DNA of 64,000 bases from Magnetovibrio sp. PR-2. Its GTDB lineage: Bacteria; Pseudomonadota; Alphaproteobacteria; Rhodospirillales; Magnetovibrionaceae. The notes under the pieces were generated by a model. The model made no database searches and was not told the origin of the DNA. It was given only the letters and a program-made list of their open reading frames with translations. Shown in pieces: positions 17,089-25,814 of the stretch; within the stretch, counting starts at the first letter, position 1, and every line of letters begins with the position of its first letter. The stretch is taken from positions 310,001 to 374,000 of the forward strand of contig NZ_JBAHUR010000003.1 of assembly GCF_036689815.1 (NCBI RefSeq), read 5' to 3'. Both the position numbers and the translations under genes were made by a program.

Positions 17089-18030
17089 ATGCTTAAGTGG
17101 ATCATGTTTAAAAACGTACACCCGGCTGTGCTTTTAACCTTGTCCGCCTTGTTTTGGGGCGGCAATTTTGTCGTTGGCCGTTGGGCGAGCACGGACATCC
17201 CGCCGCTGAACCTGACCTTTTGGCGGTGGCTGGTGGCGGGGCTCATTTTGTTGCCGTTTGTGGCTGTGCCCATTTGGCGCAACCGGGCCCTTTTGCAAAA
17301 GCATCTTTTGTTACTGATCGTCTTGGCCGTGACGGGCATGGTCATGTTTCACAGCTTCACCTATATCGCGCTGAACACCACGACCGCGATCAATGCCGCC
17401 GTCGTTTTGGCGAGCATGCCCATCGTTATCCCTGTGGTGTCGGTTTTCATCAGCGATGAACGCCTCAGCGCTCGACAAGCCCTTGGCATCGTCATTTCGG
17501 TTCTGGGCGTGGTCGTGATCGTGTCGCGCGGCTCATGGGACGTCTTGGTCAATTTAAGCTTTGCACCGGGAGATTTGTGGGTTTTGGCTTCGGTCGTTGC
17601 GTGGTCGGTGTATTCTGTGTTGCTGCGCCGCCTGCCCAAGGGGAAAGGCCAAGCCATTGCGCCCATGGTCATGTTGGGCGCTAGCATGTGGATCGCAATT
17701 TTGGTGCTGTTGCCGTTGTATTTGTGGGAATTTAGAGAGATTGGCGGATTTGAACTGAATCCTTCGAGTGCCTTGGTGATTGCTTACGTCGCCATTTTCG
17801 CCTCCATCGCCGCCTTTGTGTGTTGGAACGCAGGTGTTTTGCAGGTGGGGGCGAATAAGGCCGGGCTGTTTATTCATTTGATCCCGCTGTTTGCGTCCAT
17901 CTTTTCCATCATCTTCTTGGGCGAAAGCTTAGAGACCTATCATTTCATCGGCATTGCGCCGATTATCGCCGGAATATTGCTGACGACGACGGCAAAAACA
18001 ACCGCCGCACAGCCCGTGAAAGACGCCTGA
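17089..18030 (+). CDS. EamA-family (DMT superfamily) transporter
   Basis: 313 residues with ten hydrophobic helices in two EamA repeats. The first starts VLLTLSALFWGGNFVVGRW, and the second ends PLFASIFSIIFLGESL. The reading frame is open upstream to 16705, but that part crosses the SOS boxes and is basic low-complexity sequence. The start is therefore taken at ATG 17089, which has AAAGGG four bases before it; ATG 17104 is an alternative. The substrate is unknown. The MFS gene follows after 4 bases, so they are probably one operon. The divergent region with two SOS boxes may regulate it. Confidence 0.87.
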   Translation: MLKWIMFKNVHPAVLLTLSALFWGGNFVVGRWASTDIPPLNLTFWRWLVAGLILLPFVAVPIWRNRALLQKHLLLLIVLAVTGMVMFHSFTYIALNTTTAINAAVVLASMPIVIPVVSVFISDERLSARQALGIVISVLGVVVIVSRGSWDVLVNLSFAPGDLWVLASVVAWSVYSVLLRRLPKGKGQAIAPMVMLGASMWIAILVLLPLYLWEFREIGGFELNPSSALVIAYVAIFASIAAFVCWNAGVLQVGANKAGLFIHLIPLFASIFSIIFLGESLETYHFIGIAPIIAGILLTTTAKTTAAQPVKDA

Positions 18031-18034
18031 CACC

Positions 18035-19216
18035 ATGTCCGTTCCACACTACAAAATGAACATCTTCATGCTGGCGACGGCCCAGGGCTTTTATCTGGTG
18101 TCTGGGGTCACGTACATCATGTTTGCAGGCCTTGTGGGTCAGATGTTGGCCGACAACAAGCTGTTGGCCACGCTGCCTGTGGCCATCATGACCATCGGCA
18201 CGGCGTCGAGCACCATCCCCATGTCCATGTTGATGCGCCGCGTCGGGCGCAGGTTTGGATTTTTGATCGGGGCTTCAGCTGGCGTGGTGAGCGGCCTGAT
18301 GGGGGCGTATGCCGTGTGGATCGGTGATTTTGTCCTGTTTTGTGCCGCCACATTGATCATGGGGATTTATCAGGCCTGCACCCAGTATTATCGCTTTGCT
18401 GCCATTGAAAGTGCGCCCATGACCTATGTCAGCCGGGCGGCCTCGTTTGTGCTGTTGGGTGGCGTGCTCTCGGCCTTAGTTGGGCCCAGTGTGGCGGTCT
18501 TTAGCCGCGATCTGTTGGATCCCGTCCCCTTTGCCGGTGGTTTCGCCATGGCGGCGGGGGTCAGTATTCTCGCCATGATACCGCTTTCGTTCGTGCGCAT
18601 TCCGCGCCCCATGGAAGAGGCCAACCACGAAGGGGCGCGGCCTTTGCGCGTCATTATGCGCCAGCCCGTGTTCATTGCCGCCGTGCTCAATGCGGCCACC
18701 AGTTACGGTCTGATGGTGTTGGTGATGACCGCGACGCCTTTGGCGATGACGGCGTGCGGCTTTGAAATGCACGAAACCGGATCTGTTATTCAGTGGCACG
18801 TGTTGGCGATGTTTGTGCCGTCATTCTTTACGGGCAGCCTCATACACCGCTTTGGGTTGCTGACCATATTGTTCACAGGCATGGCGTTGTTCATCTTGAG
18901 CGCGATGTTCGCGGTGTCGGGCATCGGGTTCTTGAACTTCACAGGTGCGCTTGTCTTGCTGGGTGTGGCGTGGAACTTCCTGTTCGTCGGCGGCACGACG
19001 TTGCTGACCGAAGCCTATAAACCTTCCGAAAAAGCCAAGACCCAAGGCGTGAACGAATTCATTGTTTTTGCCTCCGCCGCGACCGGGTCTTTTTCGTCCG
19101 GCGGACTGTTTAACGTGTCGGGTTGGGATGCGGTCAACTACGGCATGGCGCCGTTTTTGGTCCTGACGTTCACGGCAACGCTTTGGTATGCTTACACAAA
19201 ACGCAAGGAAGCGTGA
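18035..19216 (+). CDS. MFS transporter
   Basis: 393 residues, twelve predicted hydrophobic helices. The loop between helices 2 and 3 has MSMLMRRVGRRFGFLIG, the MFS signature A region, and a long cytoplasmic loop occurs near the middle (RIPRPMEEANHEGARPLR, about 190-207). Similar proteins are annotated as general MFS efflux proteins; the substrate is unknown. It is almost contiguous with the EamA gene upstream. Confidence 0.88.
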   Translation: MSVPHYKMNIFMLATAQGFYLVSGVTYIMFAGLVGQMLADNKLLATLPVAIMTIGTASSTIPMSMLMRRVGRRFGFLIGASAGVVSGLMGAYAVWIGDFVLFCAATLIMGIYQACTQYYRFAAIESAPMTYVSRAASFVLLGGVLSALVGPSVAVFSRDLLDPVPFAGGFAMAAGVSILAMIPLSFVRIPRPMEEANHEGARPLRVIMRQPVFIAAVLNAATSYGLMVLVMTATPLAMTACGFEMHETGSVIQWHVLAMFVPSFFTGSLIHRFGLLTILFTGMALFILSAMFAVSGIGFLNFTGALVLLGVAWNFLFVGGTTLLTEAYKPSEKAKTQGVNEFIVFASAATGSFSSGGLFNVSGWDAVNYGMAPFLVLTFTATLWYAYTKRKEA

Positions 19217-19320
19217 GGCAATCATGGGCAAGCCGGGCCGTGACGTATTCTTGTTTTGATTGCATGTTCAGTCGTGGCTATACTCTGTATGTCTGAATGC
19301 TTGTATGGAGAGGCTGTAAA

Positions 19321-19608
19321 ATGTATCCCACAAACAATGAGGTTTTAGACACCATTGTGGACTGCATTCACAATGGTCAGTTTCTGCGGGCTTATCATTT
19401 GTGGTCGTCTTATAACCAAGTTGAACACAACGCCTGTGAAAACTGCCTGTACAAACAAATGCGCGGATTTGAAGACTGCTGCATGTGTTTGGAAACAAAA
19501 TTGCGCACCCTAAATCTGTACGAAGACAATCACTCTCCCTTTGGGCATTCGTTGTCTTTGCCCATTGAAAAATTGACTGCGCACAACAAACGCCATCCTT
19601 TGCAGTAA
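19321..19608 (+). CDS. Small cysteine-rich protein of unknown function
   Basis: 95 residues starting MYPTNNEVLDTIVDCIHN. ATG 19321 is chosen because GGAG lies ten bases upstream; an earlier in-frame start at 19297 has none. Cysteines are grouped as HNACENC, FEDCCMC and an earlier DCIH, which could hold one zinc ion or a thiol centre, with an aromatic helical part (FLRAYHLWSSYNQVEH) before them. I do not recognise a family. It is a stand-alone gene with a strong terminator 24 bases after the stop. Confidence 0.65.
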   Translation: MYPTNNEVLDTIVDCIHNGQFLRAYHLWSSYNQVEHNACENCLYKQMRGFEDCCMCLETKLRTLNLYEDNHSPFGHSLSLPIEKLTAHNKRHPLQ

Positions 19609-19631
19609 TTTGGTATAAGACGCGACCAAAG

Positions 19632-19664
19632 AAAAAGCCCAGCTTTCACAGCTGGGCTTTTATC
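19632..19664 (+). terminator. Rho-independent terminator
   Basis: AAAAGCCCAGC-TTTCACA-GCTGGGCTTTT, 7-bp GC-rich core stem with A and T tracts on both sides, so it can serve the small cysteine-rich gene (+) and the AsmA-like gene (-). Confidence 0.9.
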
Positions 19665-19686
19665 TTGGTTAGGTGAGGGGGGGGGC

Positions 19687-20562
19687 TTAGTTGCCAAACA
19701 GCCCTTTAACAGCACCGCCGATGGAATCGCCGGCCCCTTCAAGCTTTTTGCCGACTTCACCGCCAGCATCGCCGAGGTTTTCAGCAGCCCCTTTGACCGC
19801 GTCGGTGGCCGCTTTGCCAACTTCAGCCGCTTTGCCGGAGATATCGGACAAGCCCAGTTGCGACAGGTCCACACCGCTGGCAGCCCCGCCGGCTTTGTCG
19901 GTGATGGCGCTGATCAGCTGTTCGACCACTTCTGCGGGGCTTGCGCCACCGTCGGGATCGTCTTTGCCGATGTCGGTCAGGTGAATGTCAGGCAGCGGCG
20001 TGGTCAACGTTTTGCCCTCGAACAAGGTGGCGGAAACGTTCACTTTGCCGTTTTTGATGTAGAAGTTGTTGATGATGACCTTCGGGCCTTCTTCTTCACC
20101 AGCTGCGCCGGAAGCTTCGGCTTTCTCTTCAGAGGCCCCTTTGTCTTCTGGACCGCTCATGGCTTTGACGAAGTTATCGACGTTTTCTTGGATTTTCGAA
20201 ATGTTCGACCCACCAGAGCCGATTTCGTAAGTCACTTCCGGACCGTTGACCATGATTTCTTCAACCACGACCACATCTGGGGACCAATCTTCATGAAGTT
20301 TGACGCTGATTTCGCCCAGTTTGATGGCGCTGTCGGTTTTAAAACCTGCGGGGTTGCCGACCGTAAGTCCGCGCATACCGGCGCTTTTTTCACCCAGTTC
20401 GATGTCGACAGCATCCAAGGTGACGTTCACCTGGGTTGCGCGCGAACCGTGTTCTTCAACGGCGGCTTTTACCAAATCACCGGCATTGGAGGCCACGTAT
20501 ACAACGCCGCCGACGACGGCAACGATCAAAACAGCGATGCCGATTAAAATTTTCTTCAACAT
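19687..20562 (-). CDS. AsmA-like envelope protein
   Basis: 291 residues. Start ATG 20562 follows AAAGGG. An N-terminal transmembrane anchor (about 2-25) precedes a periplasmic domain with repeated beta-strand segments (TQVNVTLDAVDIELGEKSAG, GLTVGNPAGF, SVKLHEDWSPDVVVVEEIMVNGPEVTYEI). This is the pattern of AsmA/DUF748 proteins, which line the periplasm and may move lipids. The middle has an acidic linker (SGPEDKGASEEKAEASG). The C-terminal ~70 residues are Ala/Gly-rich helices (AAEVGKAATDAVKGAAENLG) of low complexity. Function is unproven. It is transcribed toward the shared terminator. Confidence 0.7.
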   Translation of the reverse strand: MLKKILIGIAVLIVAVVGGVVYVASNAGDLVKAAVEEHGSRATQVNVTLDAVDIELGEKSAGMRGLTVGNPAGFKTDSAIKLGEISVKLHEDWSPDVVVVEEIMVNGPEVTYEIGSGGSNISKIQENVDNFVKAMSGPEDKGASEEKAEASGAAGEEEGPKVIINNFYIKNGKVNVSATLFEGKTLTTPLPDIHLTDIGKDDPDGGASPAEVVEQLISAITDKAGGAASGVDLSQLGLSDISGKAAEVGKAATDAVKGAAENLGDAGGEVGKKLEGAGDSIGGAVKGLFGN

Positions 20563-20670
20563 ATAAATGACCCTTTCAGACCACAAGAATGACGCTTAGT
20601 GGAGAGTATGCACCCGTTGGTATATGGCTGCAATAACAGTGCGTTGCAATGATCAAATTCTTGAATTTTT

Positions 20671-20680
20671 CTGCACTGCA
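20671..20680. promoter_or_regulatory. CTGCACTGCA motif in the AsmA-like/mobA intergenic region
   Basis: One of several copies in this window of a GCTGCA-N-TGCAGC-like motif (others at 44623, 44678, 47897, 52541 and 52630). The divergent region also has a GAGACGC...GCGTCTC inverted repeat (20704-20731). The binding protein is unknown. Confidence 0.3.
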
Positions 20681-20794
20681 CACCATATCTGATTTATGCA
20701 AATGAGACGCAAAAAATTGGTGGGGCGTCTCGAAAATTTAACGTCTTTATGTGACACTTGTTAAGTTAGATTCGTAAGAAAAGGTGACCTCCCC

Positions 20795-21427
20795 ATGAAT
20801 ACCCGAGCCTTTAATCCCACTGGCGACCGTGAAATTGCGGGCGTTTTGTTGGCCGGTGGCCAATCCAACCGTTTTGGCGACGGTGACAAATGTCTTCAAG
20901 AGCTCGACGGCAAAACCCTATTGGAGCGTGCTGCCTTGAACGCGGCACCGCAAGTGGGTTCGTTGATGCTCAACATCAATGGAGATCCGGACCGCTTCCC
21001 GGAAATGGGACTTCCCATCATCAGTGACAACATCCCAGGCCATGCAGGCCCCTTGGCCGGTGTTTTGAGCGCCATGGAATGTGTCGTCAACCACGCCCCG
21101 CAAGCCCGTTGGATCGCGACGTTCGCCACCGACACGCCGTTCTTGCCGCCCAACTGGGTTGCTCGCGTTCGTGCCGCCATTACGCGTGAAGGTGCTGAAA
21201 TGGGTACCGTGTCGTCCAATGGGCAAATGCATCCGGTGATCGGTGTGTGGCCGGTCGAAATGCGCTATGAACTGCGCAAGGCTATGTTGGACCAAGGTGT
21301 GCGCAAAGTTGACGCCTGGACGGGCCAATTCAAAGTCGCAAAGGTCGACTTTGAAACCGAAGGCAAGGACCCGTTTTTCAACATCAATACCGCAGATGAT
21401 TTAAGCCAAGCCGCAAGCTTGATTTAG
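20795..21427 (+). CDS. mobA: Molybdenum cofactor guanylyltransferase
   Basis: 210 residues. Transfers GMP from GTP to molybdopterin to make the guanine dinucleotide form used by DMSO-reductase-family enzymes. The nucleotide-binding signature AGVLLAGGQSNRFGDGDK lies at about 14-31, followed by LQELDGKTLLERA. IISDNIPGHAGPLAGVLSAM is at about 75-94, and the metal-binding ATFATDTPFLPPNWV at about 108-122. The length is standard. The partner mobB is 8.5 kb away at 29978, so the pair is split here. Confidence 0.95.
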   Translation: MNTRAFNPTGDREIAGVLLAGGQSNRFGDGDKCLQELDGKTLLERAALNAAPQVGSLMLNINGDPDRFPEMGLPIISDNIPGHAGPLAGVLSAMECVVNHAPQARWIATFATDTPFLPPNWVARVRAAITREGAEMGTVSSNGQMHPVIGVWPVEMRYELRKAMLDQGVRKVDAWTGQFKVAKVDFETEGKDPFFNINTADDLSQAASLI

Positions 21428-21478
21428 AGCGCATACATTCCTACTCTCTTATAATAGGGAATCGTAATAGGAATAGTG

Positions 21479-22354
21479 ATGCGCGTGCTCCATATCGAGG
21501 ACGAACATGCTCACCATGAGCATACCAAACGGCTCTTGGCTGAGATTTATGGTTCAAAACTCGACATGCATTGGGCGGACACCTTTGATTTTGGTGTCCG
21601 CGCCATTCAACAAGGCAATGAATACGACTTGGTGCTGTTGGACTATGACTTGTCCGACGGGCACGACGCGACGGAAGTCCTGCGAGACGTCGATGCCGCC
21701 AACTTAAACGTTCCGTTCATTGTCATCAGTGCATTGGATGCTTTAGACTTCGATGTCGAAGCCTTGCGCTATGGCGCAGATGATTATTTGCTCAAAGGCC
21801 ACTTCACGGCCAAGGACTTAAAGCGCGCCATTACCTTTGCAACGTACCGCAAAGACAAAATGTCGTCGCTGAGCAAGATGGCGTTTTATGACCGCGTGTC
21901 CACGCTGCCCAATCGTCAGTATCTAACCGAATACACTGAGAAGTCCATCCACATCTCGACGCGTGTCGGGCGGTTCGTTGGGGTGTTCTATATCGACGTT
22001 GATGACTTGGACGGCATCAACAAAGCCCACGGCACGGAATGCGGCGATCAAGTCCTGAAAGTTTTTGGGGACCGCATTCAGCAAATCTTGCGCAAAACCG
22101 ATACGACGGTGCGTGCGGGCGGGGATGAATTTATCGCCGTTTCGCCCGGCATCACCCGCATGGAACACGTCGAAGACTTGATGTCGAAACTGCGCGCCAA
22201 GTTGACGGGGAACATTGTCTATAAAGACAGCCGGGTCAAGATCGGGTGCTCCATCGGCAGTGCGATGATCCCCGGCGATACCGATAATTTGGACGACGCC
22301 ATCAAACTGGCCTACAAATCCATGCGCGCAGATCAAGAAAAGCGCACGTCTTAA
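21479..22354 (+). CDS. Response regulator with diguanylate cyclase (REC-GGDEF)
   Basis: 291 residues. Receiver domain about 1-120: acidic pair HIEDEH, phospho-acceptor in LLDYDLSDG (about 55), and VISA and KGHF further on. GGDEF domain about 130-290: FYDRVSTLPNRQYL opening, RAGGDEF at about 211-217 (intact active-site motif). There is no RxxD inhibition-site match that I can see. It should make cyclic di-GMP from two GTP when phosphorylated. Start ATG 21479 with AGGAA upstream; GTG 21476 is possible. It is convergent with the CHASE-domain kinase next door, a plausible phosphodonor. Confidence 0.92.
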   Translation: MRVLHIEDEHAHHEHTKRLLAEIYGSKLDMHWADTFDFGVRAIQQGNEYDLVLLDYDLSDGHDATEVLRDVDAANLNVPFIVISALDALDFDVEALRYGADDYLLKGHFTAKDLKRAITFATYRKDKMSSLSKMAFYDRVSTLPNRQYLTEYTEKSIHISTRVGRFVGVFYIDVDDLDGINKAHGTECGDQVLKVFGDRIQQILRKTDTTVRAGGDEFIAVSPGITRMEHVEDLMSKLRAKLTGNIVYKDSRVKIGCSIGSAMIPGDTDNLDDAIKLAYKSMRADQEKRTS

Positions 22355-22391
22355 GCAACAGGCAGGTTGTGTTGATCCGCGTCGTGCCGTT

Positions 22392-23957
22392 TTAGACGGC
22401 GCTTTCGGGCGGGAAGCTTAGACGCACGCTGGTTCCCAAATCCGGCTGCGAGCGGATCAACATCTCGCCGCCGTGCAGTTCCATAATCTTGCGTGTCAAA
22501 TTGAGACCAAGCCCCGTGCCTTTTGTTTGGCGGGTGTAGGCCGTGCCATCAACTTGGCCAAACGGTTTTTGTGCCAGTTGGACTTCTGCATGGCTCATGC
22601 CGATGCCTGTATCCTCGATGACCAATGTATGTCCTGCATCATCACAATCGTTGTAGATACGGATGTGGCCTTTGTCGGTGAATTTGATGCTATTGCCGAT
22701 GATGTTGAAGAGCGCTTGTTTGACGCGCAAAGGGTCAATGCGCAAGGTATGAGTATGGTGTGAATCGTTGATGATCTCGATGTCTTTGCCGACCAGATGA
22801 GATTTCAAGGTCAGCAAAACGTCATCCAAGAGGGTCTTGATGGGAACCTCTTCAATCTCAAGCACCATTTCGCCCGCTTCAATTTTCGACATGTCGAGGA
22901 TTTGATTGATGGTTTCCAACAAATGCATGCCGCTGGACATCACCAGTCCGGAATATTCCTTATACTGGTCGGGCAGCGGGCCGAAGGTTTCCAGGTTGAT
23001 CATTTCGGAAAAGCCGATAACGGAATTCAGCGGCGTTCTGAGCTCGTGGCTCATATTGGCTAAAAATTCTGATTTGGCTTGATTGGCGGCTTCGGCCTGG
23101 ATCTTCGCATTATACAAGTCTTCTTGGCGTCTGAGGTACATCCACAACAACACGGACAGCATCGCTGAGACGAGCAATGTTAAAATGGACACCCCCCAGT
23201 TCAATCCAAGACCTGCGGACGGGGCGAACGGTGTCGGGGCGAGCGATAGCGTCCAGGTGCGGTCCCAAACTTTGAAAGTTTGGCGAACGGTGTAGTCGGT
23301 TTGGTCCGTTGCATCTTGGCTGAGGTAAACACTTTGATCGCCGGATGACACTTGAAACGGCCCAATATTGTTTAAGGTGTCGGAAACGGCATCCTCAATC
23401 ACAATGGATGTGCGAAAGACCGCTGTTACCACGCCATCGAATTGACCGTCCTTTTTTACGGGGAAATAGCCGACAAAGCCGGTGAAACCTTGAAACAACT
23501 TCAAGGGCGGCGTCACCAATGGCTCCAGGCTTTCGGAAACTTGTTGAAACACTTTCGCCGCAGGCGGGATGCTCAGGACGTTTTTGCCCTTGGTGTTGGG
23601 ATTGGTTTGTTCGGGCACGACCCATTCAATCACCCCAGACGGCGCGACATAATTGGTGGCTTGAAAGCCCTTAAAGAGGTTTTGAAAACTCAAAACTTCA
23701 GAGGTGAAGTTTTCTTGGGTGTACGTGGTTTGAGAATCCCATTTTTGGGAAACCAATTCGACGACCCGAAACCGGTTCTCAAAAAACTCTTCCAGCCGCA
23801 ACGCAGCTTGTTCGGCAATGACGCGTGTTTTTTCGAATTGCTGTTCTGCCTGAGTTTGTGTGACGTAGCGATCTGCGACCCACAAAAACGAACCCAACAC
23901 TAAAAACAATGCAAGTGGAGCTGCGTATTGAATAACGGCCCGAATGTTGGGAGACAT
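22392..23957 (-). CDS. CHASE-domain sensor histidine kinase
   Basis: 521 residues. Transmembrane helix about 12-29, periplasmic CHASE domain about 45-240 ([43 protein letters not shown]), second helix about 253-272, HisKA with [19 protein letters not shown] (His near 302), HATPase_c with [10 protein letters not shown] and [17 protein letters not shown] domains sense small extracellular molecules; the ligand here is unknown. There is no receiver domain. The adjacent convergent REC-GGDEF gene is the only response regulator nearby. Confidence 0.92.
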   Translation of the reverse strand: MSPNIRAVIQYAAPLALFLVLGSFLWVADRYVTQTQAEQQFEKTRVIAEQAALRLEEFFENRFRVVELVSQKWDSQTTYTQENFTSEVLSFQNLFKGFQATNYVAPSGVIEWVVPEQTNPNTKGKNVLSIPPAAKVFQQVSESLEPLVTPPLKLFQGFTGFVGYFPVKKDGQFDGVVTAVFRTSIVIEDAVSDTLNNIGPFQVSSGDQSVYLSQDATDQTDYTVRQTFKVWDRTWTLSLAPTPFAPSAGLGLNWGVSILTLLVSAMLSVLLWMYLRRQEDLYNAKIQAEAANQAKSEFLANMSHELRTPLNSVIGFSEMINLETFGPLPDQYKEYSGLVMSSGMHLLETINQILDMSKIEAGEMVLEIEEVPIKTLLDDVLLTLKSHLVGKDIEIINDSHHTHTLRIDPLRVKQALFNIIGNSIKFTDKGHIRIYNDCDDAGHTLVIEDTGIGMSHAEVQLAQKPFGQVDGTAYTRQTKGTGLGLNLTRKIMELHGGEMLIRSQPDLGTSVRLSFPPESAV

Positions 23958-24022
23958 TGCCCGAAGGGATCCCTAGATAAGAATTAATGAAACTGAAGTA
24001 TACGATCATAATGAACGGAAAG

Positions 24023-24052
24023 CAAAAAGGGCGGCCTCAAGAGCCGCCCTTT
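24023..24052 (-). terminator. Rho-independent terminator of the hydrogenase operon
   Basis: On the minus strand: AAAGGGCGGC-TCTTGA-GGCCGCCC followed by TTTTTGC, 20 bases past the hynL stop. Confidence 0.85.
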
Positions 24053-24071
24053 GCCGTTTTTGCTCGACCGC

Positions 24072-25796
24072 TTAGCGATCGATGTTGATTTTCAACATTT
24101 CTTCGCCGTCTTCACCGCTCAAGTGTACAGCACACGCGATGCACGGATCGAAACTGTGAATGGTGCGCAGGATTTCCAAGGGTTGATCCGGAACCGCCAA
24201 GTTGTGGCCTTGCAGGGCGGCTTCGTAAGGGCCGGATTGACCGTGGTGATCGCGCGGACCGGCGTTCCAGGTGGTGGGAACGATGGCTTGGTAGTTGGCG
24301 ATCTTTTGGTCTTCGATAACAATCCAGTGACCCAAGGCCCCACGCGGAGCTTCCATGTAACCCGCACCTTGGCATTTTTTCGGCCAGGTTTTGGGATCCC
24401 ACAGTTCTTCGTTGTGGGTTTTGGTGTCGCCACTTTGAATGTTGGCGAGCAGTTCCTTGTACCAACCGCGCATGAAGTCCAAGTAGATCTTGGTTTCCAA
24501 TGTGCGTGCGGCCGTACGACCCAAGGTCGAGAACAAGGCCGTCACTGGAACGTCCAGTTTGTTGAGCGTCATGTCCACCAGTTCCTTGGCGTGTGCATTA
24601 CCGGTTCCGTACATCATCAGCATGCGTGACAGGGGCCCCACTTCCATGGGCTTGCCGTTCCAACGCGGAGACTTCAGCCAGGAATATTTCTGCTCCACAT
24701 TCAGCTGATCGTAGGGCGGGTTGGGGCCGGTGAAGTTCAGGTTGGTTTCACCTTTGTAGGGGTGAAGACCGATGCCTTCAGCCTTGCCGGAATAATCGTA
24801 CCAAGCGTGATCGACGTATTCCTGGATTTCGCTTTCATTGTCCAAATCCACGTCATGGATAGTGGACAGGTCGCGGTTCAAGATGACACCGCGTGGCACC
24901 TTGAATGTGGACGGATCGAACGTGTCCCCAGTCGGGTAGTCACCATAGGTCATGAAGTTGCCGACACCTTCACCTTTGGCACCCCAGTCTTTATAGAAGC
25001 TGGCGATGGCAAGCGTGTCGGGCAGGTAGGCCTGATCGACGAAGGCTTCCATTTTGGAGATGACGTCCGAAATCTTCGCCAGCTGTTCCATGTTGATGGC
25101 ACTGTCGGAGTTCGGATCCAGCGGGCTGGCCACACCACCGACGAGGAAGTTCGGGTGTGGGTTTTTGCCGCCGAAGATGGTGTGCAGTTGCACCACATCA
25201 CGCTGCCATTCAAGTGCATCGAGATAGTGGGCCACCGCCATTAAGTTAGCTTCGGGCGGAAGCTTGTATTCAGGGTGTCCCCAATATCCGTTGGCGAAGA
25301 TACCCAGCTGACCCTGTTCAACGAAGGTTTTGAGCTTTTTCTTCACATCCGAGAAATACCCCGGCGATGATTTTGGATAGTTGGACAAGCTCGACGCCAA
25401 GTCCGCGGTGGCTTTGGGATCAGCGCTCAGCGCAGACACCACGTCCACCCAGTCCAGCGCATGCAAGTGATAGAAGTGCATCACGTGATCGTGCACGTAT
25501 TGAGCCGCGATCATCAGGTTGCGGATCAGCTGTGCATTGGGCGGGATTTTATAGCCCAACGCATCTTCAACCGCGCGCACGGACGCCATGCCGTGCACCA
25601 GGGTGCACACACCACAGATACGTTGCGCAAAGGCCCAAGCATCACGCGGGTCACGGCCTTGCAAGATCAGTTCGATCCCGCGCACCATGGTGCCCGAAGA
25701 GTACGCTTCGGCGATTGTGTTGTCCTGCATCTGGGCCTCGATACGCAAGTGCCCTTCGATGCGGGTAATCGGGTCAACGACCAGTCGTTTATTCAT
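24072..25796 (-). CDS. hynL: [NiFe] hydrogenase large subunit
   Basis: 574 residues. Carries the Ni-Fe active site that splits H2. N-terminal nickel ligands are in AQRICGVCTLVHG (about 58-70) and C-terminal ligands in DPCIACAVH near the end. A 16-residue tail after the His (LSGEDGEEMLKINIDR) is the extension that a HupD-type protease removes on maturation. It is the last gene of hupH-hynS-isp1-isp2-hynL. The separation of small and large subunit genes by isp1-isp2 is the layout of Isp-type (group 1e) membrane-bound hydrogenases such as Thiocapsa HynSL. It has no signal peptide and would be carried across the membrane by the Tat-targeted small subunit. Confidence 0.96.
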   Translation of the reverse strand: MNKRLVVDPITRIEGHLRIEAQMQDNTIAEAYSSGTMVRGIELILQGRDPRDAWAFAQRICGVCTLVHGMASVRAVEDALGYKIPPNAQLIRNLMIAAQYVHDHVMHFYHLHALDWVDVVSALSADPKATADLASSLSNYPKSSPGYFSDVKKKLKTFVEQGQLGIFANGYWGHPEYKLPPEANLMAVAHYLDALEWQRDVVQLHTIFGGKNPHPNFLVGGVASPLDPNSDSAINMEQLAKISDVISKMEAFVDQAYLPDTLAIASFYKDWGAKGEGVGNFMTYGDYPTGDTFDPSTFKVPRGVILNRDLSTIHDVDLDNESEIQEYVDHAWYDYSGKAEGIGLHPYKGETNLNFTGPNPPYDQLNVEQKYSWLKSPRWNGKPMEVGPLSRMLMMYGTGNAHAKELVDMTLNKLDVPVTALFSTLGRTAARTLETKIYLDFMRGWYKELLANIQSGDTKTHNEELWDPKTWPKKCQGAGYMEAPRGALGHWIVIEDQKIANYQAIVPTTWNAGPRDHHGQSGPYEAALQGHNLAVPDQPLEILRTIHSFDPCIACAVHLSGEDGEEMLKINIDR

Positions 25797-25814
25797 TGTT
25801 CAATTCCCCTAGCT

